A DNA stretch of 64,000 nt, taken from NCBI GenBank assembly GCA_017442855.1, contig JAFSPM010000045.1, forward strand, positions 1 through 64,000, written 5' to 3'. Position 1 is the stretch's first letter; each line of letters begins with the position of its first letter. The translations under genes were made by a program, and so were the position numbers. The notes below the pieces were generated by a model that made no database searches, was not told the origin of the DNA, and saw only the letters and a list, made by a program, of their open reading frames with translations. The stretch comes from Bacteroidaceae bacterium (GTDB taxonomy: Bacteria; Bacteroidota; Bacteroidia; Bacteroidales; Bacteroidaceae). Below, piece by piece: positions 36,948 through 45,586 of this stretch.

Positions 36948-37783
36948 CCAAAGTTCTTGTAATAGTCAAGACCTACCCCACTTTATCAACTAAACATATC
37001 GAGACTGTTTGTACAGCAGGCTTCAGAGAAGATGGTACATGGATTAGGATATATCCAGTTCCTTTTCGCATGCTTAATGAAACATATAGTAAATGGCAAT
37101 GGATAGAAGCTGACTTGGAACAGAACCTAAAACATGATGACAGGCCTGAGAGCTATCATATCAGAGATATAGAATCACTGAGAATCCTTGAAAAACTTGA
37201 CATGAATATAAGCGGAACAAATTGGCTATTACGTAGGCAATGGATTGAAAAAGGGAAGCGTATCTACACAAATATGACCGAGCTAATCAACTCTGCCAAG
37301 AGCAACACTTTATCTCTTGCGGTCCTCAAACCATCTGAAATAATAGACTTTGTTTGCGAGAAGAGAGAAGACGATACTACTGAGAAAAGAGCTTTACTTG
37401 AAGAAAGGCTCAGGATTGAGATGGCTCAAACCTACCTCTTTGACGATAAAGCATTAAAAAAGAACTTCATATTAGCAAAACAAATTCCTTATAAATTCAG
37501 CTATAGATTCAAAACTGATGATGGGAAAAAGCGAAAACTCATGATAGAGGACTGGGAAACAAGTATGCTATACCTAAATTGTCTAAAAAAATGTAATGGT
37601 AATGAGTCAATCGCATGCTCAAAAGTCCGAGACAAATACTTGAAAATGGCAAAGAACGAGATTCATCTGATAATGGGTACCACTTTCGAATGGCATCGGA
37701 AAAAATCTCATAATCCATTTGTAATCATTGGCGTTTTTGCACCGCCATTCAAGGGTGACACGCAATTGAATTTTGATTTCTAA
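36938..37783 (+). CDS. conserved protein of unknown function paired with DUF488
   Basis: 281 residues; I do not recognise a named domain. The start KVLVIVKTYPTLSTKHIETV then CTAGFREDGTWIRIYPVPFR is a strongly patterned N-terminal beta domain, and the C-terminus ends IHLIMGTTFEWHRKKSHNP then FVIIGVFAPP, a second conserved block. No signal peptide or membrane segment. The 10-bp overlap with the DUF488 gene (ATG inside its last codons) indicates translational coupling. Base composition is AT-richer than the surrounding core genes, which suits an acquired cassette. A defence role is possible but unproven. Confidence 0.75.
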   Translation: MALTKVLVIVKTYPTLSTKHIETVCTAGFREDGTWIRIYPVPFRMLNETYSKWQWIEADLEQNLKHDDRPESYHIRDIESLRILEKLDMNISGTNWLLRRQWIEKGKRIYTNMTELINSAKSNTLSLAVLKPSEIIDFVCEKREDDTTEKRALLEERLRIEMAQTYLFDDKALKKNFILAKQIPYKFSYRFKTDDGKKRKLMIEDWETSMLYLNCLKKCNGNESIACSKVRDKYLKMAKNEIHLIMGTTFEWHRKKSHNPFVIIGVFAPPFKGDTQLNFDF

Positions 37784-37960
37784 CTATCCTTCTCTTAGCT
37801 TCTCATTTCTAGTCTAACTCAATTGGGCAAAGAGCTTATGAATAAAAGTTATACAATACCTGTAATCTCTTTCATATCGGCCAAGATAATTGTGCATAGC
37901 ATTCAAAAACACCGTATAGTCAGGTGTGCGAAATAATACCTCAAATACAAAAACGCATAG

Positions 37961-37987
37961 AAAAGGTTGTAACATTACAACCTTTTA
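37961..37987 (+). terminator. terminator after the DUF488 cassette
   Basis: AAAAGGTTGTAA (37961-37972) pairs perfectly with TTACAACCTTTT (37975-37986), 2-nt loop, followed by ATTAAAAATTTG. It lies ~180 bp after the last stop. The 1.25-kb gap 37784-39036 otherwise holds only repeats and a possible gene remnant. Confidence 0.7.
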
Positions 37988-38159
37988 TTAAAAATTTGAC
38001 CCCTTTTAGTTATTAAACTCATATATTTTTCTTATACCTTCACCAAGGACATGCTGCAAGATAATTCCGACAGGATTGAGTGCTGGGAGTAGTTCCAAAG
38101 AGATATATGGTTAAGCCCTCCTAACCCAATGGTTAATGACAGCTAAACTTAAGACTAAT

Positions 38160-38360
38160 GCTTGCTAAGTCATAGGGTAAGGCTTGCTATCTCATGTTCC
38201 AATATTTGCTAGCGTATGTCGCAGTATCTGCTATGTGAGTAAAGAAGATATTGCGACGGGTGATAGGAGGCTTTGCCACGACCCTCGGCAGGAATCGCAA
38301 CGACCCATAGGAGGCATCGGAGTGACCTCATAGCAAACCTCTGGATCAGGCAAAGGAGAC
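38160..38360. repeat. ~22-bp repeat array related to 838-1060
   Basis: Shares the cores CAATATTTGCTAGCG and GTCGCAGTATCTGCTATG with the array at 838-1060, then switches to inverted units (GATATTGCGACGGGTGATAG; GAATCGCAACGACCCATAG). Same forward-then-inverted layout as the first array. Confidence 0.5.
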
Positions 38361-38383
38361 ATTTCTATCATTAAGGACGATAC

Positions 38384-38499
38384 GAAACTTCCGTGCAGGA
38401 CGGAACATTAGTAACGTGTAGGCATAGACTTTAGTGTCGTGATGGGACAGACGTTACTAATGTGCAAGGCTTCACTTTAGTAATGTGCTTGGACGGCTT
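38384..38499. repeat. four to five ~22-24-bp degenerate units
   Basis: Units with the core TTAGTAAYGTG: ATTAGTAACGTG (38407), TTTAGTGTCGTG (38430), GTTACTAATGTG (38453) and TTTAGTAATGTG (38476), spaced about 23 bp. Intergenic, no coding potential seen. Confidence 0.5.
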
Positions 38500-38817
38500 T
38501 CGTATTAAAGAAGGCAAGCAAAATAATAATAGGCGAAGCAAATGCCCCGCCTATTGCTTCATTTACTTAGAAGTATTACTAACTTAAAACCAGAATATAA
38601 GTGTTTATTGCCGTAGTAGCCGATGAATAAAGGGCACTGGGTATTGGTCTCTACAATGGCTGTAAAACTACCAAATCCTGAAACCTTGCACGGAATTAAC
38701 ATAGTACAACAGCACATTCCGCATAATATATTTATCAATCGTAAATAAAGGAGCTGTTGTTTACATATCTGCAAATAATTAATTATTGTAGTTTGAACTG
38801 AGGCTACAGGGCTTCTA

Positions 38818-38935
38818 CTATCTCACTTTCCATTTGGTGAAAGTGTAGTCTGGATGCAGCTGCTCTGGAAAGATGAAGATATCATCCGATATGTTGTCTG
38901 GTTGGAAGTTGGAGGTCTTAATGGGTGGTGGAGGA
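38818..38935 (-). pseudogene. possible 3' remnant of a lost gene
   Basis: On the minus strand a frame ending in TAG (38818-38820) reads IKTSNFQPDNISDDIFIFPE then QLHPDYTFTKWKVR. The composition looks like a protein C-terminus, but no start or upstream body is present and upstream sequence is a repeat hairpin. Could equally be chance. Confidence 0.3.
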
Positions 38936-38946
38936 AGGAAAAGACT

Positions 38947-38981
38947 CTACTATGGGAGGATGGCCGAACCTCCCATAGTAG
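38947..38981. repeat. CTACTATGGGAGG hairpin
   Basis: CTACTATGGGAGG (38947-38959) and CCTCCCATAGTAG (38969-38981), a perfect 13-bp inverted repeat with a 9-nt loop. Same family as the hairpin at 20628-20662, with T for C at one position on both arms (compensatory). Confidence 0.75.
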
Positions 38982-39036
38982 ATAGGAAACGCTGCCACGC
39001 TATAATATTATTAGCCACGACTCTCTGCCGCAATAT

Positions 39037-39741
39037 TTACTTTGCCATCAGTTCCTTGGCGTATGCAACAGCTTCGTCATTGGTCTCAAACACCTTCAAC
39101 TCTGTATTAAATGGTGAATTGAGAGATACACGCTTGTAGTTGATGTGCATATGGTAGTATTTAGTAACACCGTCGTAATCACTCAACAATGGGTTGTCAA
39201 GCATAAGATGCAGGGTAATCACCATATCTTCCATGTTGTTGCCATTCAACCCCATACGATAGACAAGGTTTTGCTTCTCAGCAGGCATTACATGAGCATT
39301 GGTTTTCAAGCTTCCGTCTGCTTCATTGTATTGGAAAGGAGAGTGAACATATAGCTCCACTTTGTGCGACTTGGTATATTCCTGCCATTGCTCGTATGTA
39401 GCATAATCCATCTTGGCACTACAATACAATTCGTTGTCCTTAATCCAGAAAGAAGTAGGGCAATAGTCCAGCCATTTGCCCTCTGTGTCCTGATAAATCA
39501 TTGGAGGTAATACAGCCCTTGTATCTGCTGCAATTTCGATGTTAGACAATGAATAACTGTCAAACTGGAAGATGTTATTGGCGACGAATCCGCCGAAATC
39601 CTGCTGAGATAAAATATCCAATTCCATAGTTCCTTCAGTCTTGAATCCATTGCCACCAATAGGATCATCGTCACTATCATTACCGCAGGCACAAAAGCAT
39701 AATGCCGTTAATAAACCATATACAAATATCGACTTTTTCAT
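39037..39741 (-). CDS. lipoprotein of unknown function
   Basis: About 234 residues from MKKSIFVYGLLTALCFCAC, a clear lipoprotein signal, followed by an Asp-rich linker (GNDSDDDPIGGNG). The mature part has no motif I recognise; beta strands and aromatic residues (LYVHSPFQYNEADGSLKTN) suggest a beta-sandwich. It is 42 bp or more downstream of the C10 peptidase on the same strand and may be cotranscribed. In streptococci and Bacteroidetes, C10 peptidases can be encoded beside their own inhibitors, so an inhibitor is one idea, with no sequence evidence. Confidence 0.65.
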   Translation of the reverse strand: MKKSIFVYGLLTALCFCACGNDSDDDPIGGNGFKTEGTMELDILSQQDFGGFVANNIFQFDSYSLSNIEIAADTRAVLPPMIYQDTEGKWLDYCPTSFWIKDNELYCSAKMDYATYEQWQEYTKSHKVELYVHSPFQYNEADGSLKTNAHVMPAEKQNLVYRMGLNGNNMEDMVITLHLMLDNPLLSDYDGVTKYYHMHINYKRVSLNSPFNTELKVFETNDEAVAYAKELMAK

Positions 39742-39803
39742 AATAGTAAATTTTTGTACCATTTATAGACTCATATAACTATAAAGCAAAGATAATAAAT
39801 TTA

Positions 39804-41222
39804 TTAGTAATTAACGTTCTTTCTTGCAATTTTTCTTGTTGATTTCCAATTGTAATTATGATATGTATAGTTGTCATCAATGTAGCCTCCAGCTATCCAG
39901 TCATCAATACTATAAGGGCCACACTCTACATTATCGTAAGACCCTCCCCATCCCCAATTCATATTGTAGCTATAAGCAGTTTGATGTCTTATTTCTTGCT
40001 TATGGATTTTATAACCTATGATATGACCATTACTTTCATCAATATAATTTGCACTTTCGCCAGTACTCGTAGTGCCGACCCAACCATAATAATCCTTATA
40101 AACTTTTTCCCTAGTGATTATTTTGTCAACAATAAAACTATGACCAACGTCAGTGGTAGCGTCATGGGCAGACATTAATACTGCTGCTTGTTTGTTTAAT
40201 AATTGGTCAATAACATAATTATAATCATAATTGCTATACGAATGACTAATGCCGCTTTCACTACTAACAAAACTACATGCATTAGAAAAATATGCAGAGG
40301 CACTATCATGATAATAAGTAGTACCTATCATCTGACCAACGTATGCGATGAAAATTGCAGTTCTCGCCAAATTATATGAACTTCCACTACTATTTAATGC
40401 CATTTGACTCCATGCCCCAGTAGATTTATTGCTAAAAGAGTACATGTGTGTTGAGGGATTTGTCAAAGTAGCGGTAATAACTGCCTTTTGAGGTTGCCCA
40501 TATTTACCATGTAAGAAATACAAATACTGTGCAGTTGCCACAGGAGTACACCCCGCCGGTCCTAAATAATAAGGCGCATCAGAGGCATAAGGGATATATG
40601 TATTAAATGGAGATGGCTGATTCCACTGCGTGGAAGTATATTTTGGAGATTGTGCGACAATAGAATCACTAAGAAGGTTTGAATATATCAACTCCCAATG
40701 CCCTACTCCCGGCTCTGGTTCTCCAGGATCACGATTACCTTTCAACACTTTTCCATCATACATATCCAGATCTTCTTGAGAAGATGGGTATATTATCCAT
40801 TCTGGATTAATTTCATTATCCTCATTCTCAACTTGCTTTAATTGATGAATCTCATCAGCGACACTGCTTACATAAGCTTTTAAAGCAGGTGGTAAATTAT
40901 TATCATCCATATCCAAATTGCCAGTATCCGATGACAGCAATACGAAAGGTGTACGTTGATCCGTTGAGAAAACTTCCCATCCATCACCATAGTTGGCAAT
41001 GTACATTGCAGTATCTCCATCTATCACATAAGGATTTATTGATATGCTCTGTAATGATCTTGTACTAGCTCCAGGAAATTTTCCATTCTTAATATAGTTC
41101 TGAATGTTTTGCAATTGCGTGGGAGTATTATCTAGCTGAGCTAATTCATTTACTTCACCAGTAAAAATACTTTGGTCTTGGATGTTATCAACTTCATTTG
41201 TACAAGAAGCCACTAGTAACAC
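39804..41222 (-). CDS. C10 family (streptopain-like) cysteine peptidase lipoprotein, start region damaged
   Basis: About 472 residues. The catalytic Cys is in LGPAGCTPVATAQYLYFL, the catalytic His in VGHSFIVDKI, and NWGWGGSYDN is the conserved Trp/Gly block. A long pro-domain precedes it, as in SpeB and interpain A. The secreted enzyme would degrade host or dietary proteins. The in-frame start is GTG at 41220-41222, in the middle of a lipoprotein signal (ISILLVLLVASC); codons upstream continue the signal for eight more residues to a TGA without any ATG. An ATG at 41245-41247 begins MIIYK in the +1 frame, so a small indel near 41230 probably broke the start. Confidence 0.8.
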   Translation of the reverse strand: MLLVASCTNEVDNIQDQSIFTGEVNELAQLDNTPTQLQNIQNYIKNGKFPGASTRSLQSISINPYVIDGDTAMYIANYGDGWEVFSTDQRTPFVLLSSDTGNLDMDDNNLPPALKAYVSSVADEIHQLKQVENEDNEINPEWIIYPSSQEDLDMYDGKVLKGNRDPGEPEPGVGHWELIYSNLLSDSIVAQSPKYTSTQWNQPSPFNTYIPYASDAPYYLGPAGCTPVATAQYLYFLHGKYGQPQKAVITATLTNPSTHMYSFSNKSTGAWSQMALNSSGSSYNLARTAIFIAYVGQMIGTTYYHDSASAYFSNACSFVSSESGISHSYSNYDYNYVIDQLLNKQAAVLMSAHDATTDVGHSFIVDKIITREKVYKDYYGWVGTTSTGESANYIDESNGHIIGYKIHKQEIRHQTAYSYNMNWGWGGSYDNVECGPYSIDDWIAGGYIDDNYTYHNYNWKSTRKIARKNVNY

Positions 41223-41273
41223 TAATAATATGCTTATATATAATCATAATGATATAAATTAAAATAATAACAC

Positions 41274-41624
41274 TTAAAACCAGCCTATCAGATGAATGTC
41301 ATCATAGGCAATCTGAATAGAATACAACCTAGCATTTACACTGTTAGGAAGTATCATTGTGTGCTGGACAATAATGACAGGGATGAATGAATAATAAATA
41401 GTATTACCTTGACTATCCCTTATGGTCACTTCTACATCATCTATCTGATATGGCGTAATAATAGTCACAACACCATCCCTGTAGTCGATGGTAGGTAATA
41501 ATGTAATACCTCTATTGTCTTCTCCACCTTGTTCGTCTGGTGGCCAATCAACAAAAGGAGTTGAGGTAGCATAGCATAACATTGTGCTTAGCAAACAGCA
41601 TAAAATAATAGTTAGTCTTTTCAT
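41274..41624 (-). CDS. small secreted DUF3244-like protein
   Basis: 116 residues: signal peptide MKRLTIILCCLLSTMLCYA, then one beta-rich domain (VTIITPYQIDDVEVTIRDSQ, GNTIYYSFIPVIIV, ARLYSIQIAYDD). The pattern 'v.V.I.d..G.viY' and the terminal strand match DUF3244, small periplasmic proteins of Bacteroides/Prevotella often next to C10 peptidases. It starts 98 bp downstream of the TPR regulator and ends 27 bp or more before the peptidase. Role unknown. Confidence 0.7.
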   Translation of the reverse strand: MKRLTIILCCLLSTMLCYATSTPFVDWPPDEQGGEDNRGITLLPTIDYRDGVVTIITPYQIDDVEVTIRDSQGNTIYYSFIPVIIVQHTMILPNSVNARLYSIQIAYDDIHLIGWF

Positions 41625-41721
41625 GGTACGTTTAATTTAATAAAACATACACAAAAAAACGAAGATTAGCACGATTATGCAAAGAACAGACTTTGCAAAA
41701 AGTTTGCAATTAACAATATGG

Positions 41722-43449
41722 CTATAATGTGTGGATTAAAGCATTAAAGTCTTTTGTGTTTCCTTTAGTTTTCATCATCTTCTCATAAATACGAATGCGT
41801 GTAGAGGATATGGTTGACTCGCTTTTTGAGAGCAGTGAAGCAATGTTCTTATTAGGGATATCCAGCTTAGAAAGAATGCATATTAACAATTCCTGTTGAG
41901 AAAGTTGAGTTAAGCTCAACAGATGGTTAACAAACAACGGCTGATAAGTTTTCATCATATTTATCACCTGTGTAATATTATCATCTTTTAAGTGCTTACC
42001 ATCAAATATGTATTCTTGCAGCATACCATAGACTGGAGATGCTTTCACATCACCAGGTATCAAGAATGCCAGTTCTTTTGTCTGTTGAGCTGAACGAGTA
42101 TAATCATCCAATAATTGGCGTTGACGGGCAATTTCCTTTCTTAAATCATTGTTCTCTGAGCCCATTGTCTCAGCTTCATCCTCCATCTGCCTAATAATTT
42201 CTTCACGTTGAGCTATATAATCTTCAAAATAATAGTTCTTAGCTTGTTCTTTTTGTAGCTCACTCTGTAATAGCTGCCGTTTATGCTTATTTCGTATGAC
42301 ATGTAAGCTAATACCAGCAGCCATCACCAAAAAGACTAAGATACCAATAGCTAATATAATTTGATAGTTCTTTTGTTTAATTAATAATCGACTATTATCT
42401 CTTTCTCTCAAATTGTAATTATAAAGGGCATCCATTAAGGACACGCTTTCAGTGGATGTTATGTGATTGATACTGTCTTGCAATTGAAGAAATCGCTCAC
42501 TAAAATCTAATGTCTGTTTGGCATCATGCCACTCGTTCAGTGAAATGGATGCTAACCGTTCATTAGCTGTACGTTGAGCATAGATTGTTCCTTTATCTAA
42601 GAGCTGTTTATAATAATATGCAGCTGAATCATACTGGGCGGTTTGATAATAAATATCGGCAGCTATACTATAAATACTACTAATATTACTTCTGGCTGGA
42701 TGCTGTAAAGAGGGTTGTATCAGTTCCTTTGCCTTTTCATAGTCACCTAATTGGATATACAAACTGGCCATTTGAGAAGTGATGAGGTTATCCATCCGTT
42801 TATTATTGATAGATAGTGACAGTTCATGAGCCTGATTTAATAAAAGCAAAGTACTATCTAATTTTTCCAATCCACGCAAGACAAAACCCATATCTCTAAG
42901 GTTAAATATCATACCAATTGTGTCTCCTTGAATGATATCACAATGATAGGATTGGCGATAAGAACTAAAAGACTCGTTATATAATTTCTGAAGTCTAAGC
43001 AAGTAACCCATCTGCGCATACACCTTGCTCTTTACCTTCAAGTTCTCATCGCCAGGCATAGCATCAAGCGCTTTCTGGAAATACTCTAATGCACGAGGGG
43101 CATCGCCTAAATCGCTATAGGTACGCCCAGCATAATAATATGTCTCGCCCAAATAAACAGGGTCGCCATCATGTTCGTAATAATCAACAAGCGAGAGAAT
43201 AAGGCTATCAGAAGTATGAGTGATATATGCCTTGTCATTTGCCTTGATGGTAAGTAGCTGATAGCGCTTTTGTACATACTCTGGTGCTTGCAGCATTTCG
43301 GTGCTAATTGACTTCAATAATGACACAGCACTATCTGGCTGGGCAACACACAAACTATCTGCCTCCTGCAAGATAGGGGGATACTGGTAGTGATGCTGGC
43401 AAGCAAAAGTCATCAACAGAATGACAAGATATAATAATGCTTTCTTCAT
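41722..43449 (-). CDS. TPR-containing membrane regulator with C-terminal HTH
   Basis: About 575 residues. Lipoprotein-like signal MKKALLYLVILLMTFAC, then tandem TPR helices (about 30-330), a membrane helix (ILAIGILVFLVMAAGISLHV), a coiled coil and a C-terminal helix-turn-helix (SQQELLICILSKLDIPNKNI; ASLLSKSESTISSTRIRIY). This layout is typical of Bacteroidales membrane regulators beside C10 peptidases or radical-SAM peptide clusters; the TPR part would sense something outside the cytoplasm. Probable -7 TATATTTG at 43473-43480 (minus). It contains the 132-bp repeat shared with the truncated paralogue at 34.7 kb. Confidence 0.85.
   Translation of the reverse strand: MKKALLYLVILLMTFACQHHYQYPPILQEADSLCVAQPDSAVSLLKSISTEMLQAPEYVQKRYQLLTIKANDKAYITHTSDSLILSLVDYYEHDGDPVYLGETYYYAGRTYSDLGDAPRALEYFQKALDAMPGDENLKVKSKVYAQMGYLLRLQKLYNESFSSYRQSYHCDIIQGDTIGMIFNLRDMGFVLRGLEKLDSTLLLLNQAHELSLSINNKRMDNLITSQMASLYIQLGDYEKAKELIQPSLQHPARSNISSIYSIAADIYYQTAQYDSAAYYYKQLLDKGTIYAQRTANERLASISLNEWHDAKQTLDFSERFLQLQDSINHITSTESVSLMDALYNYNLRERDNSRLLIKQKNYQIILAIGILVFLVMAAGISLHVIRNKHKRQLLQSELQKEQAKNYYFEDYIAQREEIIRQMEDEAETMGSENNDLRKEIARQRQLLDDYTRSAQQTKELAFLIPGDVKASPVYGMLQEYIFDGKHLKDDNITQVINMMKTYQPLFVNHLLSLTQLSQQELLICILSKLDIPNKNIASLLSKSESTISSTRIRIYEKMMKTKGNTKDFNALIHTL
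42476..42607. repeat. 132-bp perfect direct repeat, copy 2
   Basis: Identical to 35278-35409, 7,198 bp apart and in the same orientation. Located within the last TPRs of the intact regulator. Confidence 0.92.
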
Positions 43450-43520
43450 GGTAAGAATATTAAACACCGCTGCAAATATAACTTGTCCCCTGTAAATTTG
43501 CAATGAAAAAGAGGGAAAAA

Positions 43521-43544
43521 AAGCCCCTATGCAGGGGCTTTTTG
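43521..43544 (-). terminator. terminator of the grpE-dnaJ operon
   Basis: AAGCCCCT (43521-43528) and AGGGGCTT (43533-43540), 4-nt loop, flanked by A-rich and T-rich tracts, so usable on either strand. It lies about 20 bp past the dnaJ stop. Confidence 0.82.
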
Positions 43545-43561
43545 TTTAATATTATGCATTT

Positions 43562-44731
43562 TTAGTCAAACATGCTCTTAAACTTCTTGAAGATTCTTTC
43601 TTTCACCGAACTCGAAGGGCGGAAGTTGTCGCTGTCCTGCATCTGTTCCATCGCCTTCTTCTCGTCACGACTTAGTGTTTCAGGAATATATACACTGACA
43701 TTGACCAGCAGGTCGCCCGTGCCGTAGCCGTTGACATCGGGCAGGCCCTTGCCTCGCAGTCGTAATACCTTACCTGGCTGGGTGCCTGGCTCTATCTTTA
43801 CTTTCACCTTGTTGTCCACTGTTGGTATCTCTACGTTGCCTCCTAACGTAGCGGTAGGAACACTCAGCAGCAGGTTATACACTAAATCGTTCTCATCACG
43901 AATCAGCTCCTTGTCCTTTTCTTCCTCCACCACGATGAGCAGGTCGCCAGGAATGCCGTTGTGCTTGCCTGCATTACCCTTGCCACTCATTGAGAGCTGC
44001 ATGCCCTCTGCCACACCAGCAGGAATCTTTACTGTTACGGTCTCTTCGCCCATCACGATACCATCGCCACCACAGTGGGTACACTTGTTCTTGATCACAT
44101 GACCCTCACCGCCACAAGTAGGGCAGGTGGTCTGTGTCTGCATCGTACCTAATATGGTCTGCTGCGTACGGATGACGGTACCACGACCTTTACAGTTAGG
44201 ACAGGTTTCTGTGCCGCTATTGCCCTCAGCACCACTACCGTGACAATGAGGACAGGTCACATATTTCTTCAGTTTGAATTTCTTCTCAACACCTGTAGAG
44301 ATTTCTTTCAAGTTGAGCTTGACGCGCACACGAAGGTCGGAACCACGAAACCTGCGTTGCTGGCTTCCGCCTCCTCCGCTAAAACCGCTAAAGCCTCCGA
44401 AGCCACCACGACCACCGAAGATATCTCCAAACATACTGAAGATATCATCCATAGACATACCGCCTCCGAAGCCACCTCCGAATGGGCCACCATTGCCGGC
44501 TGCTCCACTCACGCCAGCTTTGCCAAACTGGTCGTAGCGCTGGCGTTTGTCGGGGTCAGAAAGCACACTATAGGCCTCTGCAGCCTCCTTGAACTTCTCC
44601 TCGGCCTCTTTGTTGCCAGGATTACGGTCAGGGTGATACTGTATGGCCTTCTTCTTATAGGCTTTCTTGATCTCGTCAGCCGTAGCGTTTTTCTCAACAC
44701 CTAATATCTCGTAGTAACTTTTTTCTTCCAT
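43562..44731 (-). CDS. dnaJ: chaperone protein DnaJ
   Basis: 389 residues. J domain with [15 protein letters not shown] (HPD motif about 36-38), Gly/Phe-rich region, four CxxCxGxG zinc repeats ([32 protein letters not shown]) and the C-terminal substrate-binding domains. Stimulates DnaK ATPase in the cytosol. Starts 13 bp after grpE. Confidence 0.97.
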   Translation of the reverse strand: MEEKSYYEILGVEKNATADEIKKAYKKKAIQYHPDRNPGNKEAEEKFKEAAEAYSVLSDPDKRQRYDQFGKAGVSGAAGNGGPFGGGFGGGMSMDDIFSMFGDIFGGRGGFGGFSGFSGGGGSQQRRFRGSDLRVRVKLNLKEISTGVEKKFKLKKYVTCPHCHGSGAEGNSGTETCPNCKGRGTVIRTQQTILGTMQTQTTCPTCGGEGHVIKNKCTHCGGDGIVMGEETVTVKIPAGVAEGMQLSMSGKGNAGKHNGIPGDLLIVVEEEKDKELIRDENDLVYNLLLSVPTATLGGNVEIPTVDNKVKVKIEPGTQPGKVLRLRGKGLPDVNGYGTGDLLVNVSVYIPETLSRDEKKAMEQMQDSDNFRPSSSVKERIFKKFKSMFD

Positions 44732-44744
44732 TGTTTAGTCTGTT

Positions 44745-45359
44745 TTATTTGCCTACCACTACTTTTGCGTGGCGTATAACCTTATCGTTCAGTGTATAGC
44801 CTGTTTCTACACAGTCTAATATCTTGCCTTTCAATTCTTCTGATGGTGCGTCGATAATGGCGATGGCATCGTGGAAATCGGTATCCAGTTCCTTTTCCTT
44901 AGTGTCAATAGCATGTACGCCATTCTGTCCGAGAATCTGAATGAACTTGTTATAAATCAAGTCAACACCCTCTTTCACAGCATCTACATCTGTGGCTTTC
45001 TCCATGGTGGCCAACGCTCTTTCCATATCGTCAATCACAGGCAGAATAGCTTTGAAAGCTTTCTCACCACCATTGAGAATCAGTTCGGCCTTCTCCTTCA
45101 TCGTACGCTTGCGGTAGTTGTCAAACTCGGCAGAGAGACGCAGGTATTTGTCCTTCATCTCTTCTTGCTCAGCCTGCAGTTTTTCCACTTCAGCTTGCAG
45201 TTTCTCTTCAGGAGTAAGCTCTTTTTCAGGTTCTTCAGCCTCGGGCTGAGACTCGCCAGCTGCAGACTGTTCATCCTCTGGGGTAAGTTCCTCCACTGAT
45301 TTCTCTGCAGCTTCCTCCACCTCATTCTTCATCTCTTCTTTCTGTTCTTCCGAGTTCAT
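44745..45359 (-). CDS. grpE: nucleotide exchange factor GrpE
   Basis: About 204 residues from MNSEEQKEEMKNEVEEAAEK. Acidic N-terminus, long coiled coil (LTPEEKLQAEVEKLQAEQEE), then the family block SAEFDNYRKRTMKEKAELIL and the C-terminal DTDFHDAIAIIDAPSEELKG. It releases ADP from DnaK. The frame is open to 45422, but AAAGGA sits 6 nt before the ATG at 45357-45359, so that start is preferred. Confidence 0.93.
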   Translation of the reverse strand: MNSEEQKEEMKNEVEEAAEKSVEELTPEDEQSAAGESQPEAEEPEKELTPEEKLQAEVEKLQAEQEEMKDKYLRLSAEFDNYRKRTMKEKAELILNGGEKAFKAILPVIDDMERALATMEKATDVDAVKEGVDLIYNKFIQILGQNGVHAIDTKEKELDTDFHDAIAIIDAPSEELKGKILDCVETGYTLNDKVIRHAKVVVGK

Positions 45360-45453
45360 ATTGTTCCTTTGCTTTTTATTCTGTTTGAAATTAAGTTTCA
45401 TCTTCTTCTTCATAATCATCATTAATGTTTATTATTAATGGTCACTTTCTAAT

Positions 45454-45527
45454 CTTCGCCTTATGGATATGCCGACAGCTGACTGCGAGCAGATATGCTG
45501 CCTACACACATCCATAAGGCTTTCGAA
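45454..45527. repeat. 74-bp palindromic element, copy 1
   Basis: Ends are an imperfect inverted repeat: GCCTTATGGAT (45458-) and ATCCATAAGGC. The inverse complement recurs at 49670-49743 with only two mismatches in 74 bp. It lies between grpE and cstA. Looks like a REP- or MITE-like hairpin. Confidence 0.88.
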
Positions 45528-45586
45528 CTTTCGCAGTCAATGGTCAACCAGCAAATAGTTTGCCAAGACTGAATTATGCCAGTATG

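Noticed and set aside
38559..38774. 71-codon minus-strand ORF in the repeat-rich gap
   Set aside because: Cys-rich, no signal peptide pattern, no promoter or neighbour support. Treated as noncoding.
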